From Hemicentrotus pulcherrimus (lineage: Eukaryota > Echinodermata > Echinoidea > Camarodonta > Strongylocentrotidae), in assembly GCA_003118195.1 (NCBI GenBank), contig BEXV01000175.1, positions 213,640-277,639 of the forward strand: a DNA stretch of 64,000 nucleotides. Reading direction: 5' to 3'. A program made the translations under genes and the position numbers. Below the pieces are notes generated by a model. That model did no database searches, had not been told where the DNA came from, and worked only from the letters and a program-made list of their open reading frames with translations. How positions within the stretch are numbered: position 1 is the stretch's first letter; every line of letters starts with the position of its first letter. Positions 1-11,700 of the stretch are shown here, in pieces.

Positions 1-579
1 CCCTCTCTCTCTCTCTTTCTCTCTCTTCCTTATTACTATCATTTCTCTCCCTCACACCCAAAGTTTATCATATTTCACTTCTTGTTTGTAAGTCTTTTCA
101 CTTTAAGTGTCAATCATGCATCAAGATGGAGAAACAAAAACCACGTCATAAAAAGAAATCATAATGCACAAATTTCTTTCAATGTATTGAAAGTTTTATT
201 GCTTGTAGAACTAACAAAATGTCACATTTTTATGTTCTACTAGCATGCTAGAATATATGCCACAATCAGTAACTGTCTCCTTTTTCACTCATGATTATTT
301 ACGAATCAATTAAAAATATTATTTTACAATAATCCATATCTTCTTGTTTAAAAAGTAACACTTTTCTGTAGGCATTGTTTTTTTGTAATCATATATATAT
401 TTTCTATACATAAATTACATACAATATATATTTCATTTAAATATGATACGTACGCCTATTCCAACATAACAACAGAGTATAATCACATCACATATAAAAA
501 ATTCCAACTACAAAGAGTTTTTTTTTTGTACACACAAGGTAATATAAAATGTGTGGCTTGACCAATGGCAATATCGTCA

Positions 580-648
580 GCTGAGAGCTAGAAGGGTGTT
601 AACCCTGTGCTTAGGATAGGACTTTAACATCCTTCTTGCTCTCACTGG
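580..648. repeat. Hairpin repeat family, full copy 1
   Basis: Arms 580-602 and 623-648 are inverted copies of each other: GAGAGCTAGAAGGGTGTTAA pairs with the reverse complement of the second arm at about 18 of 20 positions. It belongs to the dispersed GAGCCAGAAGGGCATTAA family. Confidence 0.75.
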
Positions 649-718
649 ACAATGTTTTGACCATGATCCCAAGGCTATGTAAAAGGCTTCTTCTCTACAA
701 CCTGTAGATGGGAACTGT

Positions 719-872
719 TCTGGGCCCTGTTTCAGAAAACGTGTTATCAGTAACAAGTTACCATAGCTGTTACAAGCTACTGAAATTGGGGCATTTGATT
801 GGCTGAGAGCAAATTTGTCATAGAAATTTAGCACTTGTTACTTAAAACAAGTTGAATAAAACAGGGCCCAGG
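719..872. mobile_element. Foldback MITE-like element, about 154 bp
   Basis: Ends are inverted copies starting CTGGGCCCTGTTT, and similarity continues inward for about 40 bp (GTGTTATCAGTAACAAGT against ACTTGTTACTTAAAACAAG). No coding capacity. Typical of small non-autonomous DNA elements in marine invertebrates. Confidence 0.75.
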
Positions 873-1481
873 ACCTTGCTAACATACCATGTCTGTATTC
901 CTCTTCAAATGAGAAGATTGTCTGTACAACTTTGAGACTAACACAAGGGGATTTCATGTGAGGGCACCCCAGCTACCTACCGACACAAGGCTTGTATGTC
1001 TGTCTGTTTCCAACAAGAGATTTTGAATGAGAAATGGAAAAGGAAACTTGAAATTAAACAGGCACATACTTCATTAAAAATGACCCTTTCATTTCTCAAC
1101 AAACGTCACATATCCCTATTTTGAATTACCAATACCATTACATATACATTTTAGATTTGCATCTATCACAACTTATGATTCTCATTTGATAGCTGATCCA
1201 AGTAGTGAGCTAAATGTGTGTCAATTCTTATCACATGTACATTGATAAAGAGGGGAATTCCCAGATGAACCCTATTAAACTACTGGTACACTAATCAAAA
1301 TCAAGCAAAACGGACACTTTTTAAGAGGTAACAGCAACTGGGAAATTGAACTGCATGGGATCCTAGAAAGATGTCTACTCTAGTTACAGGAAAGAAGGCG
1401 TAGAGTTAGTAATGCAGCTGCGGAAAGACGATTGTTGCTGACTATCTGCTATACATCACAACAATGACTGATGGGGACAGG

Positions 1482-1640
1482 AGAGAGAGCTACAGAGAAA
1501 GAGAAAAAATAGATTGAAAAAGAAAGGGAGATAGAGAAAGTGGGAGAGAGGGAAAGAGCAGAAAAGAGAAAGAGAGAAAGAGAGAGAGAGAGAGAGAGAG
1601 CGAGCGCAAACGAGAAGGAAGGGGGAGAGAAAGATCTAGC
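1482..1640 (+). repeat. GA microsatellite
   Basis: GAGA-rich tract with a pure (GA)n core near 1580-1600. Overlapping predicted frames are artefacts. Confidence 0.95.
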
Positions 1641-2924
1641 TGCACATATTGAGCTGCAGGAGAGCATACAAATATAGCTATGGAAAAAAAAAGACAAAGG
1701 AAATCAAACTGAATTGAAAGGTAATGTCCTGGAAATGAGGAAAAACATGGGAGGATTACACATGCTGATTTAAAATGGAAAGTAAAACAGACAAAAGGGG
1801 GCAAATTTTGAGCAGATACTACGAGGAACAGCCAACACAGATCTCATTCTATGACAAAATAAATCCAATGACAATCATTCCAAATGGATTTGCAAAAGCT
1901 AAGAAAAACCTACATGCTCCGTACTTCATCTACAAATTGGCACCACACTGAAACATCAATAACAAATGCTGACCACTGGAATGACAAAGGATAGACCAAC
2001 ATACTCTGTATCACAAACTAAACATATTCATTTGTTTCTTTTCTCTCAATAGCAAACAGAAAAATATCTTTAGAAGCTGAAAGATTACTGTTACATTAGA
2101 TAACAGATTTAGGTGCTCATTGCTTTATGGTTAATACATCAGTTACATCTCATATTCATTGATCCAAAGAAATCCATTACATTTTTATTTCAACATAATT
2201 CAAAAAAATATTTCAAAATAAAATGCAACAAAATGTCATTTTGTAAGAACAAAGTGTGAAGGTAAGGACAAGATGAACAATATCTGGCTTGTCTTAGTAC
2301 ACAAAAGATTAGGATCCATAACTGCTCAATTTAGAAGTATAGCCTAAATCAGCAAACATATGATTACATCTTTAACCTCTCTCCTGCATAGAGTATTGGA
2401 CCCTGATTATTAACTGTCACCAAGATTTATGTCTGGTTAACTGGGATAAACTCTTTTAATATGTGACTCTGTTTACAATACAATGCATCCTATTTATATA
2501 TTAAAAAAATTCTTTCTGGAATCCTTTTATTTCACTCTTCATAGGAACACGAAATAACAGTATTACATGAAATGTACCTCATTAATGCTCAAGGAAACAA
2601 CAACCGTTATTGCTTGCAATCTTAGGTTTTGATATGTATGAAAATGGAGAAAAGAATTAATCAAAGCTAAAACCATCCTGCTTATGGTGATTGTCAAGGT
2701 GATCTATCATGTATCAAGTTATTGGCAGTAACAATGCACCTAATGATAACTGATCATAATCATTATATAGTAATAACCCATTGCTAAAGAGATAAATGTA
2801 AATAAGTGCTCATAAACACATTTTGTCACTTATTTCTTGAACAAACTGAGCAATTCTCCAATTACAGTCAACTGCATTTACAATAAAACTAGACTTCAAA
2901 TTTGATTATAGGTTGGAACTTTTT

Positions 2925-3122
2925 AAAGGCCTACTGTACTACTTACAGCTACTTGCGGCCTCTATATAGCAAACAATGCCTAATCGGTGACCGTTGGTCC
3001 CCCATGTTCCCCTTTTTCTTATGTTAATTGAGAGCTGATTTTATGACATACCGGTAATCACCTGTCAGTGAACATGCAGGGAGGTCTAATCCCTCCTGGC
3101 CAAAGTAGTGCAGATAGGCTTT
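2925..3122. mobile_element. MITE-like element, about 198 bp
   Basis: Terminal inverted repeats AAAGGCCTACTGTACTACTT and (reverse complement of the right end) AAAGCCTATCTGCACTACTT. It directly abuts the next element, and TTTAA-like bases are present at both edges. Confidence 0.65.
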
Positions 3123-3507
3123 AAAGGGATCGTTTAACAATGTTAAATCTGAGATACACGGCCCTACGTGTTATCAGTGACTGTGATATGGTGTAAAAAT
3201 TGAAGCCCTAAAAAAATTGCGCTTCAAAATGATCAAGAAGTGTCTCAAAAAAGTAAAAATCTTTGAGTGACCGGTTTTACCATACTCATTTTTACCAATA
3301 GACTGCAGTTTTATGAAAACCGTCAGGCGAACGGTTTTCAAAATTTGTAATTCCAATCATAAATATCTTGATAATCAGACAGGCGATCGCCTTGTAAAAG
3401 TCATGGGGTTCCTGACTGACCTAAAGGTTTATAATTATCATTGCATCATGAGCTAAATCCAGAATTTTGTTTCAGAATCTGAGACAAAGTTACCGCATCC
3501 CTTTAAG
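3120..3507. mobile_element. TIR element, about 388 bp
   Basis: Ends TTTAAAGGGATCG and CGCATCCCTTTAA are inverted, and a subterminal AATCTGAGA / AATCTGAGAC motif occurs near both ends. No open frame of note; the short minus-strand frame inside is not recognised. Confidence 0.6.
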
Positions 3508-5229
3508 ACAATATGTAACATTTAAAGTGATCAATGCAAAATCAATGTGTTGGATATCAAAAAAAAACCAAATAGACAAACACTTAGTGTCATTATTCTC
3601 CCCTAAAATAAAATTTGTAGATAATGATAATTGGCTATTTGGGCAAAAAGCAAGATGTACATACAAGAGAACAGATCCTCTTTTGCTGGATATTTTCTAA
3701 CATAAAATTGCATTGATTTCAGACCATTGGATAATATGACAATACTTTAAAACATGTCAAACAGCATACTCCGCTAGAAACAAAATATTCTCCTTATTCA
3801 AGCATATTAATCAAATACAAAGAGATGTTCCAAAATATTTTGTATATAAAGCATCAAGGGTAACAGTGTTACAATTACAAATCTTATAAATTCAAGTACA
3901 TTGCATCTCTATTTATATCTCAAGACTCCTAGTTTTGAAATTCAGAAGATGATTAAAGGTAACAATGCATGGTAATTCTTGGTCATTTTATGAAAGATCT
4001 CACACTACCACACTTTGCTGTAGAGATTATTATGTACCTCATCTTTAGATAGAATAGCACACAATGGGGGAAGGGGTGTACAAGTGCTTATAAAAAATGC
4101 ATACTCCGGACATCAAAATCTGTCTCTCTTTTGCATAACTGTACTACGCTGGTATACAAAATTGCAACTATCCCAATGCTCTGTTCAATCTTATCCTTTG
4201 CTAACAGATGTATAACATAGCACCATCAATAAGCATTCGGATGTGACAAAGAAAATCATTGATACCACCATAGCATACAACATAGCATTTTAAACATTTC
4301 TTCCGCACCAAGTCAATTTAAAGAAACATCAAACGAAAAGGAAAACTGAACTGAATACAATGCATACATCTCTAATGTCATGAATCTCCAGTACACACAA
4401 TCCTTGTTTGGTACAGAACATTATTTCACTGATACCCTAAATTTCCCAAGTAGTATTTGATAATGAAAACAAAGGTTTAGAAAAAAATCATTCTCTTTCT
4501 CTGACAATTCTTCTTCTGTTTGATGGGAAAGGAAAGGACATTACCATGCTTTCAAAACATACATATAAATAAATATGAAGAGAAAGACACAGAAGACATT
4601 CAGCTGAATACTACAACACACTCAATGCTATTCAGATTTCATACATACATCCACAGACTCTGTCCTCCAAGCATACACATACTACACAGCTTGATCATTG
4701 TATGATGTTATCGATTAGGACTACCAGAAGATGTTTCATACCATGAATACATTGTGGCTGTCACATGGTTTGTCACATGACTGTAACCAAGATACCACCT
4801 GACTTCCACCTGTGATGGCCACATGTTCACCAGTTACAAAGAAGACATCAGCCATGCAATTAGAAAGTAGTTCCTATGCAATATGTAATGGATGATCCAT
4901 AGTTCTCTGTAGAAGACAGTGTCCATTAGCCTGGTTCAATAGGAGGTGATCAGACTGCCCACCTGTATAAATCTAAATGTTAGTTTTACTGTAAGATGGA
5001 TGATATGGGATCCAGGTGCAGTACCCTTCATCTTAATGGAGGGCTATGTAATGAGCAGTTCTGGAAGGTCCAACTTTGGCTCGTTTCACATAGGGTGTCT
5101 TCAAACTCTGCAAACATTATGTATTCATTTGATATATCACAAGTCTCAAGTTTAGGTCACTCTCTGGGATGCTCCTTCTTTGCATACTGCTAATTTGTTT
5201 GGTCTGTTGCCATAGGTACTGAAGAGTTA

Positions 5230-5714
5230 CTACACCTGCCAAAGTAATAAATGATTTGTACTGTCTTCCTTCCCTGCTAGTTCATTAGGCACTGTGGCTC
5301 CAAAGTCTTCATACCCATCTCCACCACTGATCACCATGATGCTGGTGCCGAGAAGGTTCCCACCGGAGCCACGTCTCCCTTCTGGAGTTGATGATGTTGC
5401 GTTATTATTCTGCATGACCTGGAGACCGCTCTTGCGACTGTTGGATGCGGGAGAGGTTGCCGGGGTGATGGATGTTTGGATGTCGGTGGGGACTTCCACG
5501 GAGGTGAGGAAGCGGACGTGACCTGTGTGACCCTGAGCAGAGCCGGTAGGACTGGGGACATCCTTGAGGGATGAGGTGGAGGCAGTGATCTTTGGCAGGG
5601 GTAAGGTTAGGACCACGCCCGCACTGGTACCAACCCATAAGAGGTCTTTGCACACCAGAAGGGCTGTGATTCTAAGGCAAGCTGCTTTGTGTTGGCGGAT
5701 AATAGCATCGGAAC
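5230..5714 (-). CDS. ARHGEF17: ARHGEF17-like terminal coding exon N with stop codon
   Basis: This exon is 485 nt: two bases of codon 694, residues 695-854, then TAG at 5230-5232. Acceptor ...ctgtgtcag. It encodes SDAIIRQHKAACLRITALLV, LLWVGTSAGVVLTLPLP, GHTGHVRFLTSVEVP, a variable Ser/Thr/Asn-rich loop, MVISGGDGYEDFG and the C-terminal STNHLLLWQV. All of these except the variable loop are near-identical to vertebrate ARHGEF17, so the stop is the natural C-terminus. This exon is richer in G+C than its surroundings, as expected for coding sequence. The antisense open frames over it are shadows. Confidence 0.97.
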
Positions 5715-8700
5715 CTGACACAGAAAGCAAACAAAGATAGATTTATGAACAGCTCTAGTCATGGACTCTAACAAGTCTTCATTGTAAAACAAGGAGGATG
5801 AAACAACACAAAAACACTAATGCACATTTCCATGTTAAGTGACCTCTAACTTGGAGAGAACTTATATGAAGCAGGAAATTGATTCTGCACAGAAATAAGG
5901 TTAATTATGTGGGCTCCAATTCAAATGTAGCAAAGTAGAGAGCAATATTAATATTATTGCTTTTTACATCTTTGAGAATGTAATTGCATCACACTGGCAC
6001 AAATGTAATGAACTTTGCTATACAAGCTATGCAATGTGAAAAGGTAAATGATATCCTACAAATTTTCAATTTTACAGTTGCTCATGGACATGGAACTTTG
6101 AACACAAAACAAATAGGTCATCTTCCTATGTAATTTTCTTTTTTTTAATATGATGGACAGGCACAAGGGCATTACATTACAAACTGTTACAAAGAATTTA
6201 CATCCTTCTGACTCTCAGCAATTGATATATGCAACTACAGTCGCTGTAATAAATACTTACTTGCTAGCATCTTATGAACTGTCTGAGTGACATCAACTTG
6301 GCACATGCTCTGGTGTGTGGTAGCATGGAAGAGCCTGACGATTGCACTACTCTGCAGTGATACCCATACACCCCATCCACAGGAGACCATACAGTATACC
6401 GCCCTCTGGACATCATTGCACACTGGGAACTTGTGCTGTGGAAAATGAAAGCAAGAATTAATATAAAGCTACCATATTTTACAAATACTCATTACTTAAT
6501 TGTGAGAGGTTAATATCACTAAAGCAATTTGGAAACATAATTATAATATTCTGACATGGTAAAGCACATATCACATTATGATATAATATATGATATATGT
6601 GCCTTTCCAAAAGTCTTCGGACATTATTTCCTTGGCTTTAGTTCTGGCTTCCTTAGCTCTCATCGCATTCAAGGAATAAATCCGTAGAGCTCATACTTCT
6701 ACATTATTGCTGGTTTGTGTACAGTCATTACAGTTTTTAACATAACACCAAGGTATTAATCTTGAACCATCAATTTCAGTAACAACATTTCTAGTGTGTA
6801 TATAGTGTGCGCATTGAACAAAAGCAAAACGTAACTGTTTGTGTTTCTTTATACAAATGTTTCTCTTGACTGAAAAAGCTGAGAGAAGGGGGGAAAGAGA
6901 GGGAGAAAGATAGATAGAGAGAGAGAGAGAGGGGGAGAGAGAGAGAGAGGAGGAGAAAGGGGGTGAGAGATAGAGAGAGAAAGAGGGAAAGAGAGAGAGG
7001 AGAGAGAGAGAGGAGAGAGAGGGGAAGAGAGAGGGGAGGAGAGAGGGGAAGACAGAGGGGAAGACAGAGGGGAGGAGAGATAGAGGAGAGATAGATATCA
7101 AGAGAGGGAAAGAGAGAAAGAGGGGGAGAGAAAGAGAGAGAGAGAGAGATGCGAGTAAGGTGTCTTACCTCTACACTGAGAGTTACAGGATCCACAATAA
7201 GGATGTTATTCTGACAGCCACACCACAGCTTACCACAGACCGATACCATTTTACTGATAGGGGTGGTACTGCTACCGAGGGACACAGTGATGGGATTATC
7301 AGTATCCCATGAATGACCTGTCCACAGAGATCAAAAGACAGAGATAAAAATGATACAATATTAATTAAGATCCTCTAGTAACATTGCAAATGTAGTTTTG
7401 TTTTGCTGCTATCTATGTTCAAATGAGGATTATGTTATGGCAGGGACCATAAACAGAAAGTAGAGAGAGCCACTATCTCAGCAATTACGCAGCTTATGAT
7501 TATACTTCCATTTCCAGAACCACAGGTTTCAACAGCATTTCTGTATTTAGTATGCAGCAATGCATAGGTATAACATGCAAACTCAAAATTTAATTTAAGG
7601 GATGATAACACATTATATATCTAGAATCTTATGATTTACACATCATTGAAAGGCTATTTCTTAATAAATGTGCAAATCTTCCTTGAAAAAACACACACAC
7701 TATGATGATGTTTAAAACAAAGTAATATTGATGTTAGCCTGGCAAGAGGCCATTGACGATTGTACTCCCAATGGATGTACATTTCCAGAAGTACAAACGG
7801 ACCTTCTTTAACTCCATTGACAAAATACATCTAGTACACATATCATCCAAATTGTTTCAGTATTTTGTTAAAGCTTCTTGTTCTTCATCTCTTCATTCTT
7901 TTCTTACAGAGCGAAAGAATGTAGTGTTTACATCCTTCAGAAAGACACACAATAAAAGGTTCGTCATGTGCAGTTGGTGAATGAATGAGTAAGTCCTACC
8001 TGAATCTCTCCTGTAGACTGTCAGATCACCATTAGCCAGAGAAACAAACACTTTATTCTCCAGATACAGGATACACTGTACTGCTGCAAGATGGCGGATC
8101 TTTGCTCGGCTCTTCTTGGTCCTAATGTTGTCGGTGCATTGGTACACATAAATACTGTGGAGGAAACCAAACATATATCATTAAGTTCTCAGTGAAAATT
8201 GAAATAAAAATATCTAGCAAAGGGAGAATCTAACATATCGTAATACAAAATATGTCAAATGATACTCGTTACATATAATAACTTTTTAAAATGTTTGCTG
8301 CTCCTCCTCCTCCTCCCTCCCTCCCTCCTTTCCTCTCTCCATCTCATCTACTTACAATTCATCTTCTGTTCCAAGCCACATGGTAGGTTGTCTCCCTTCT
8401 AGAGCACCCCTCTCTCTCTCTCTTTCTCTCTTCTCCACCCCCTTCTCTCTCTGTCTATATTTCTCTCTCTCTCTCTCTCTCTCTCCAGCGATATAACTCT
8501 TACGCCAAGCTCCATCCTACAGACGCCATGCTCAGCCTTATGCAGACGTGCAGTATCTCAATATGTTGGAGAAAAAAAACACATCTCTTTCCTTGCCCCA
8601 AGAATCGTTCTCGTTCTAGAGCTACAGCGAGCTATCTCATACAGCTCGGGGGCTAAATGGAGTGATAGAATTGTTAATGAGAATCTTCTCGCCTCTAGTC

Positions 8701-11700
8701 AAGATTCCTCCATTAGCCTATGCTTCTGTCTCTGAGAGGAGGCCCTGCGAAGGGTGTTTTATTTTACTATATATATGCATCACAGATTGACACCAACAAA
8801 AACGTTACTAAAAGCATAACTCAGGACAGTAACATTCAAAGAGTTAAATCCATGGGATTTCATTTCTTCACTAATTGACAGCATCTCGGTGGGGGGGGGG
8901 GGGNATCTACTTACCATCCATCCTCTGTTCCAAGCCACATGGTAGGTTGGTTCCCTTCCAGATCATCTTTCTCCTCTGCAATGGGACTAGGCCTGCCAGC
9001 AGGCTCCCCTTCATCTAAACACAGGAAAAAAAAAGTTATATAATCTACTTAGTACATCTATGGACTCTATTGCTATGCCAATGAATGCGCTCCTTATTAA
9101 ATCAAATTTGTCACCAGTGTCGTACAAATATATGAGCAGTGCGATTGCAGAGCCTAAGTCTGTTCGAGTAAGATTAGATCAGACCATATATAGGAAATTA
9201 TATTTATAATGTTAATCAAGTTCACTGTGTCATTTCATTTGGCAATGTCTGGGACAAAGCTAGACCATATACCTTGGACTTGCCCCCAATTTCAAAAGGA
9301 GTCTTCATGCACAACTTACCTGAACTACCCTCATCCTCCATGGGCTTCTCATCAACCATCAATGATCGAAGGTTGGGTGACCCTTGACCTATGACCGGTG
9401 ACCTGACCTCTACTTCATCCTCGCTGTCCTCCGAGTCAAACGCCATGATCTCAGTGGCTTGTCGGTTGATGGGAGAGTTCTGGATTAAGTTGAACTGAGC
9501 CGGACCTATGGCGTGAGATGGGGAGGATGGCTTCACAAGGCTACGCCCTTCAGCGCTCTTGGAGCGGGATGTGAGGCGCAGCGATCGCCTGTAGAAAGAA
9601 AAAAAGAAAACTCTCTGCTTAATGATGATTCATAATGAAATGAACTGAGATGAAATCACATCAAAGCTATTACACAGACTAAAGGTGCTTGGATCCTGCA
9701 CCTAAAAAAAAAACTGGAACTGCATAGAGAAACAGTGGAGAGGGATATGAAGGTTGAAGAGACGCCAAGTTCAAAGATCAGCTATGCGTGACATTTTCAT
9801 GACTCAGCGTGCGAGCGTGGGTATAATGTATAGCAACTTTTTTAAATTGCGTGTCGTGCTTGAGAGCGTTTTCAGACCCTCGAAATGCATGACACTCGGT
9901 AGCTCTGAGGTTGAGGAGTTGAACTCTCATGTATCACCTATATTCCTTGACAAAAAAACAAGCTTCATTGACCACTCTTGGACCAGGTGCAGAAAATGGG
10001 TACCTGATACGATTTTCATTCCTCAAAATGCACTTCTCACTAGTAATGATTGCCAAAGCCAAAGCCTGGATGATAATTATAAAGCTCCTTGGAAGCCACA
10101 CTTGGAGATGTTATGTCATAATATGATATGGACTAGTGTAAAACCAGGTTGTTACACAATTGTGAAGTTTTCATGCCCTAACTGATTGAATCGCAATTCA
10201 GTTTCCTTGCAAAAATAAAACAAGCTTGTCATGAAAGTTTCTTGTTTGACAGAACACAAGAATAGAATTTCATTATTATATGTAACATAATACTCCAAAC
10301 AATGTGGACACCTGTAGTAGTAAAATACTGGTAGTTAATACAGTACTTGCATAGAGTCCCAGTACTCACAAGATATGTGCATGTTTACCTACTAGCAAGA
10401 AGGAAAATATCAAGAGATTGGAAAACCCTTCTAGACTAATTTAAAGCAATTTCCTCTATTACTTAATCAAATATTCCTACACCTGATCTGAAAACACTTT
10501 CAGGAAACCTTGGGCAGAAGAAAATAGGTTTCAGCCAAAACTTTCTTCAGCATCTGCTAAATTATGAAAAGTAATCTTGAAGATATGATATTTCAACAAT
10601 CCTGTGTATTCATGAAGAACACACATATGGAGTAAGTTGTATCTAACATTGTTTATACCCAAATCTAATACCATATCAGTTTATTTTTATAATTCATACA
10701 AATAATTTAATACTACCGGTAATATGAAAATCATGCACTTTCAATATTGCCAATAGATGATTGTTTGCATTTCAAAAACACCATCACTTGTTGTTATTCA
10801 TACTGACAAGTTCCAAAAGGAGAAGAAAATGGGAGCAAATGGAAATTTGTGTAGCAGATTTAGAGTAAATTTATATGCAGAGCCTGTACAGGAACAAGAA
10901 TGAAAAGGAGGAAAGAACATAAGATAAAATAATTCATAGAGGTAATGGACAAGAAAAAGGGAGACATAAAACAAAGATGAATAGTATTACATTAAAGGTA
11001 CTATGTCCAATTTGCAGGCCAAAAAATGAAAAGTTAAATTCCAACTGCATTTGAAAGATAAAACTAATTTAGAACTTCCCTAAAAAAGGTGGGCTTGAAA
11101 ATGTCTTCAAGTGGGAAAATAAGGACTATTAGTTGTCAAAATCGACTTTAGGGCTATAGAGCCCAAAAGTAATAGTCTTGATTTTCAGACTATTGTACCA
11201 AATGGTNTTAATCTCTTCATCCATACTGCCTGCATTCAAGGTATGACTGGGAGCCTGCATACGGACTTACTAAGATTAAAAGAGCCAATACAGCATGATA
11301 ATATGAATCACGCAATGCTCAAACATTACTCATAGCATAAACTTGAAACGGCGGCCCAACCCTCCAAGGTCACTCAATATCCCGACCATCCCCAATCAGA
11401 GTGTAGGTATTGAGGAAATCAACATAGAACAAGCTCCATACTTCTGTTCTACACACCCTTATAATTTTAGACCCAGTGAAAACTGAAGAAAAATCACCTC
11501 ATGCATCAAAATCAGCTAAAGCATCACATGATAATGTTAAAATCTACATTACTGCTTCGTTTCTCTCAAAGCCCATACATGTACCTGTACATCAAGGAGA
11601 CATTGCCTATGAAAGCTTTAAATTGTTCATTTGGAGCCAGAAGGGCATTTATTCATATACATGAACAAAAAGTAAACAAACTATAAATATATCACTGAAT

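Larger units (their letters stand above)
1..5229. other. Downstream flank / probable 3' UTR of the GEF gene
   Basis: No protein-coding signal on either strand. The 3' UTR must start at 5229 on the minus strand, but its end cannot be fixed: AATAAA hexamers on that strand occur at 2526-2531, 2184-2189 and 195-200, and none is proven. The stretch also holds a CT tract (1-33), a GA tract (1482-1640), a hairpin repeat (580-648) and three TIR elements (719-872, 2925-3122, 3120-3507) listed separately. Predicted frames over the GA tract are repeat artefacts. Confidence 0.6.
8155..8914 (-). other. Intron between exons J and K (760 bp, phase 2) with exon duplicate
   Basis: Standard GT-AG intron. It contains CT tracts (8308-8490), a partial copy of exon J (8356-8405) and, at its 5' end, a poly-G run ending in a single N (8890-8904) that marks an uncertain assembly join. 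The stretch 8500-8760 is less AT-rich than the usual intron sequence but has no open frame I can use. Confidence 0.85.

Noticed and set aside
5294..5653. Antisense and shifted frames over the last exon
   Set aside because: They are shadows of the real exon N, whose frame is strongly conserved.
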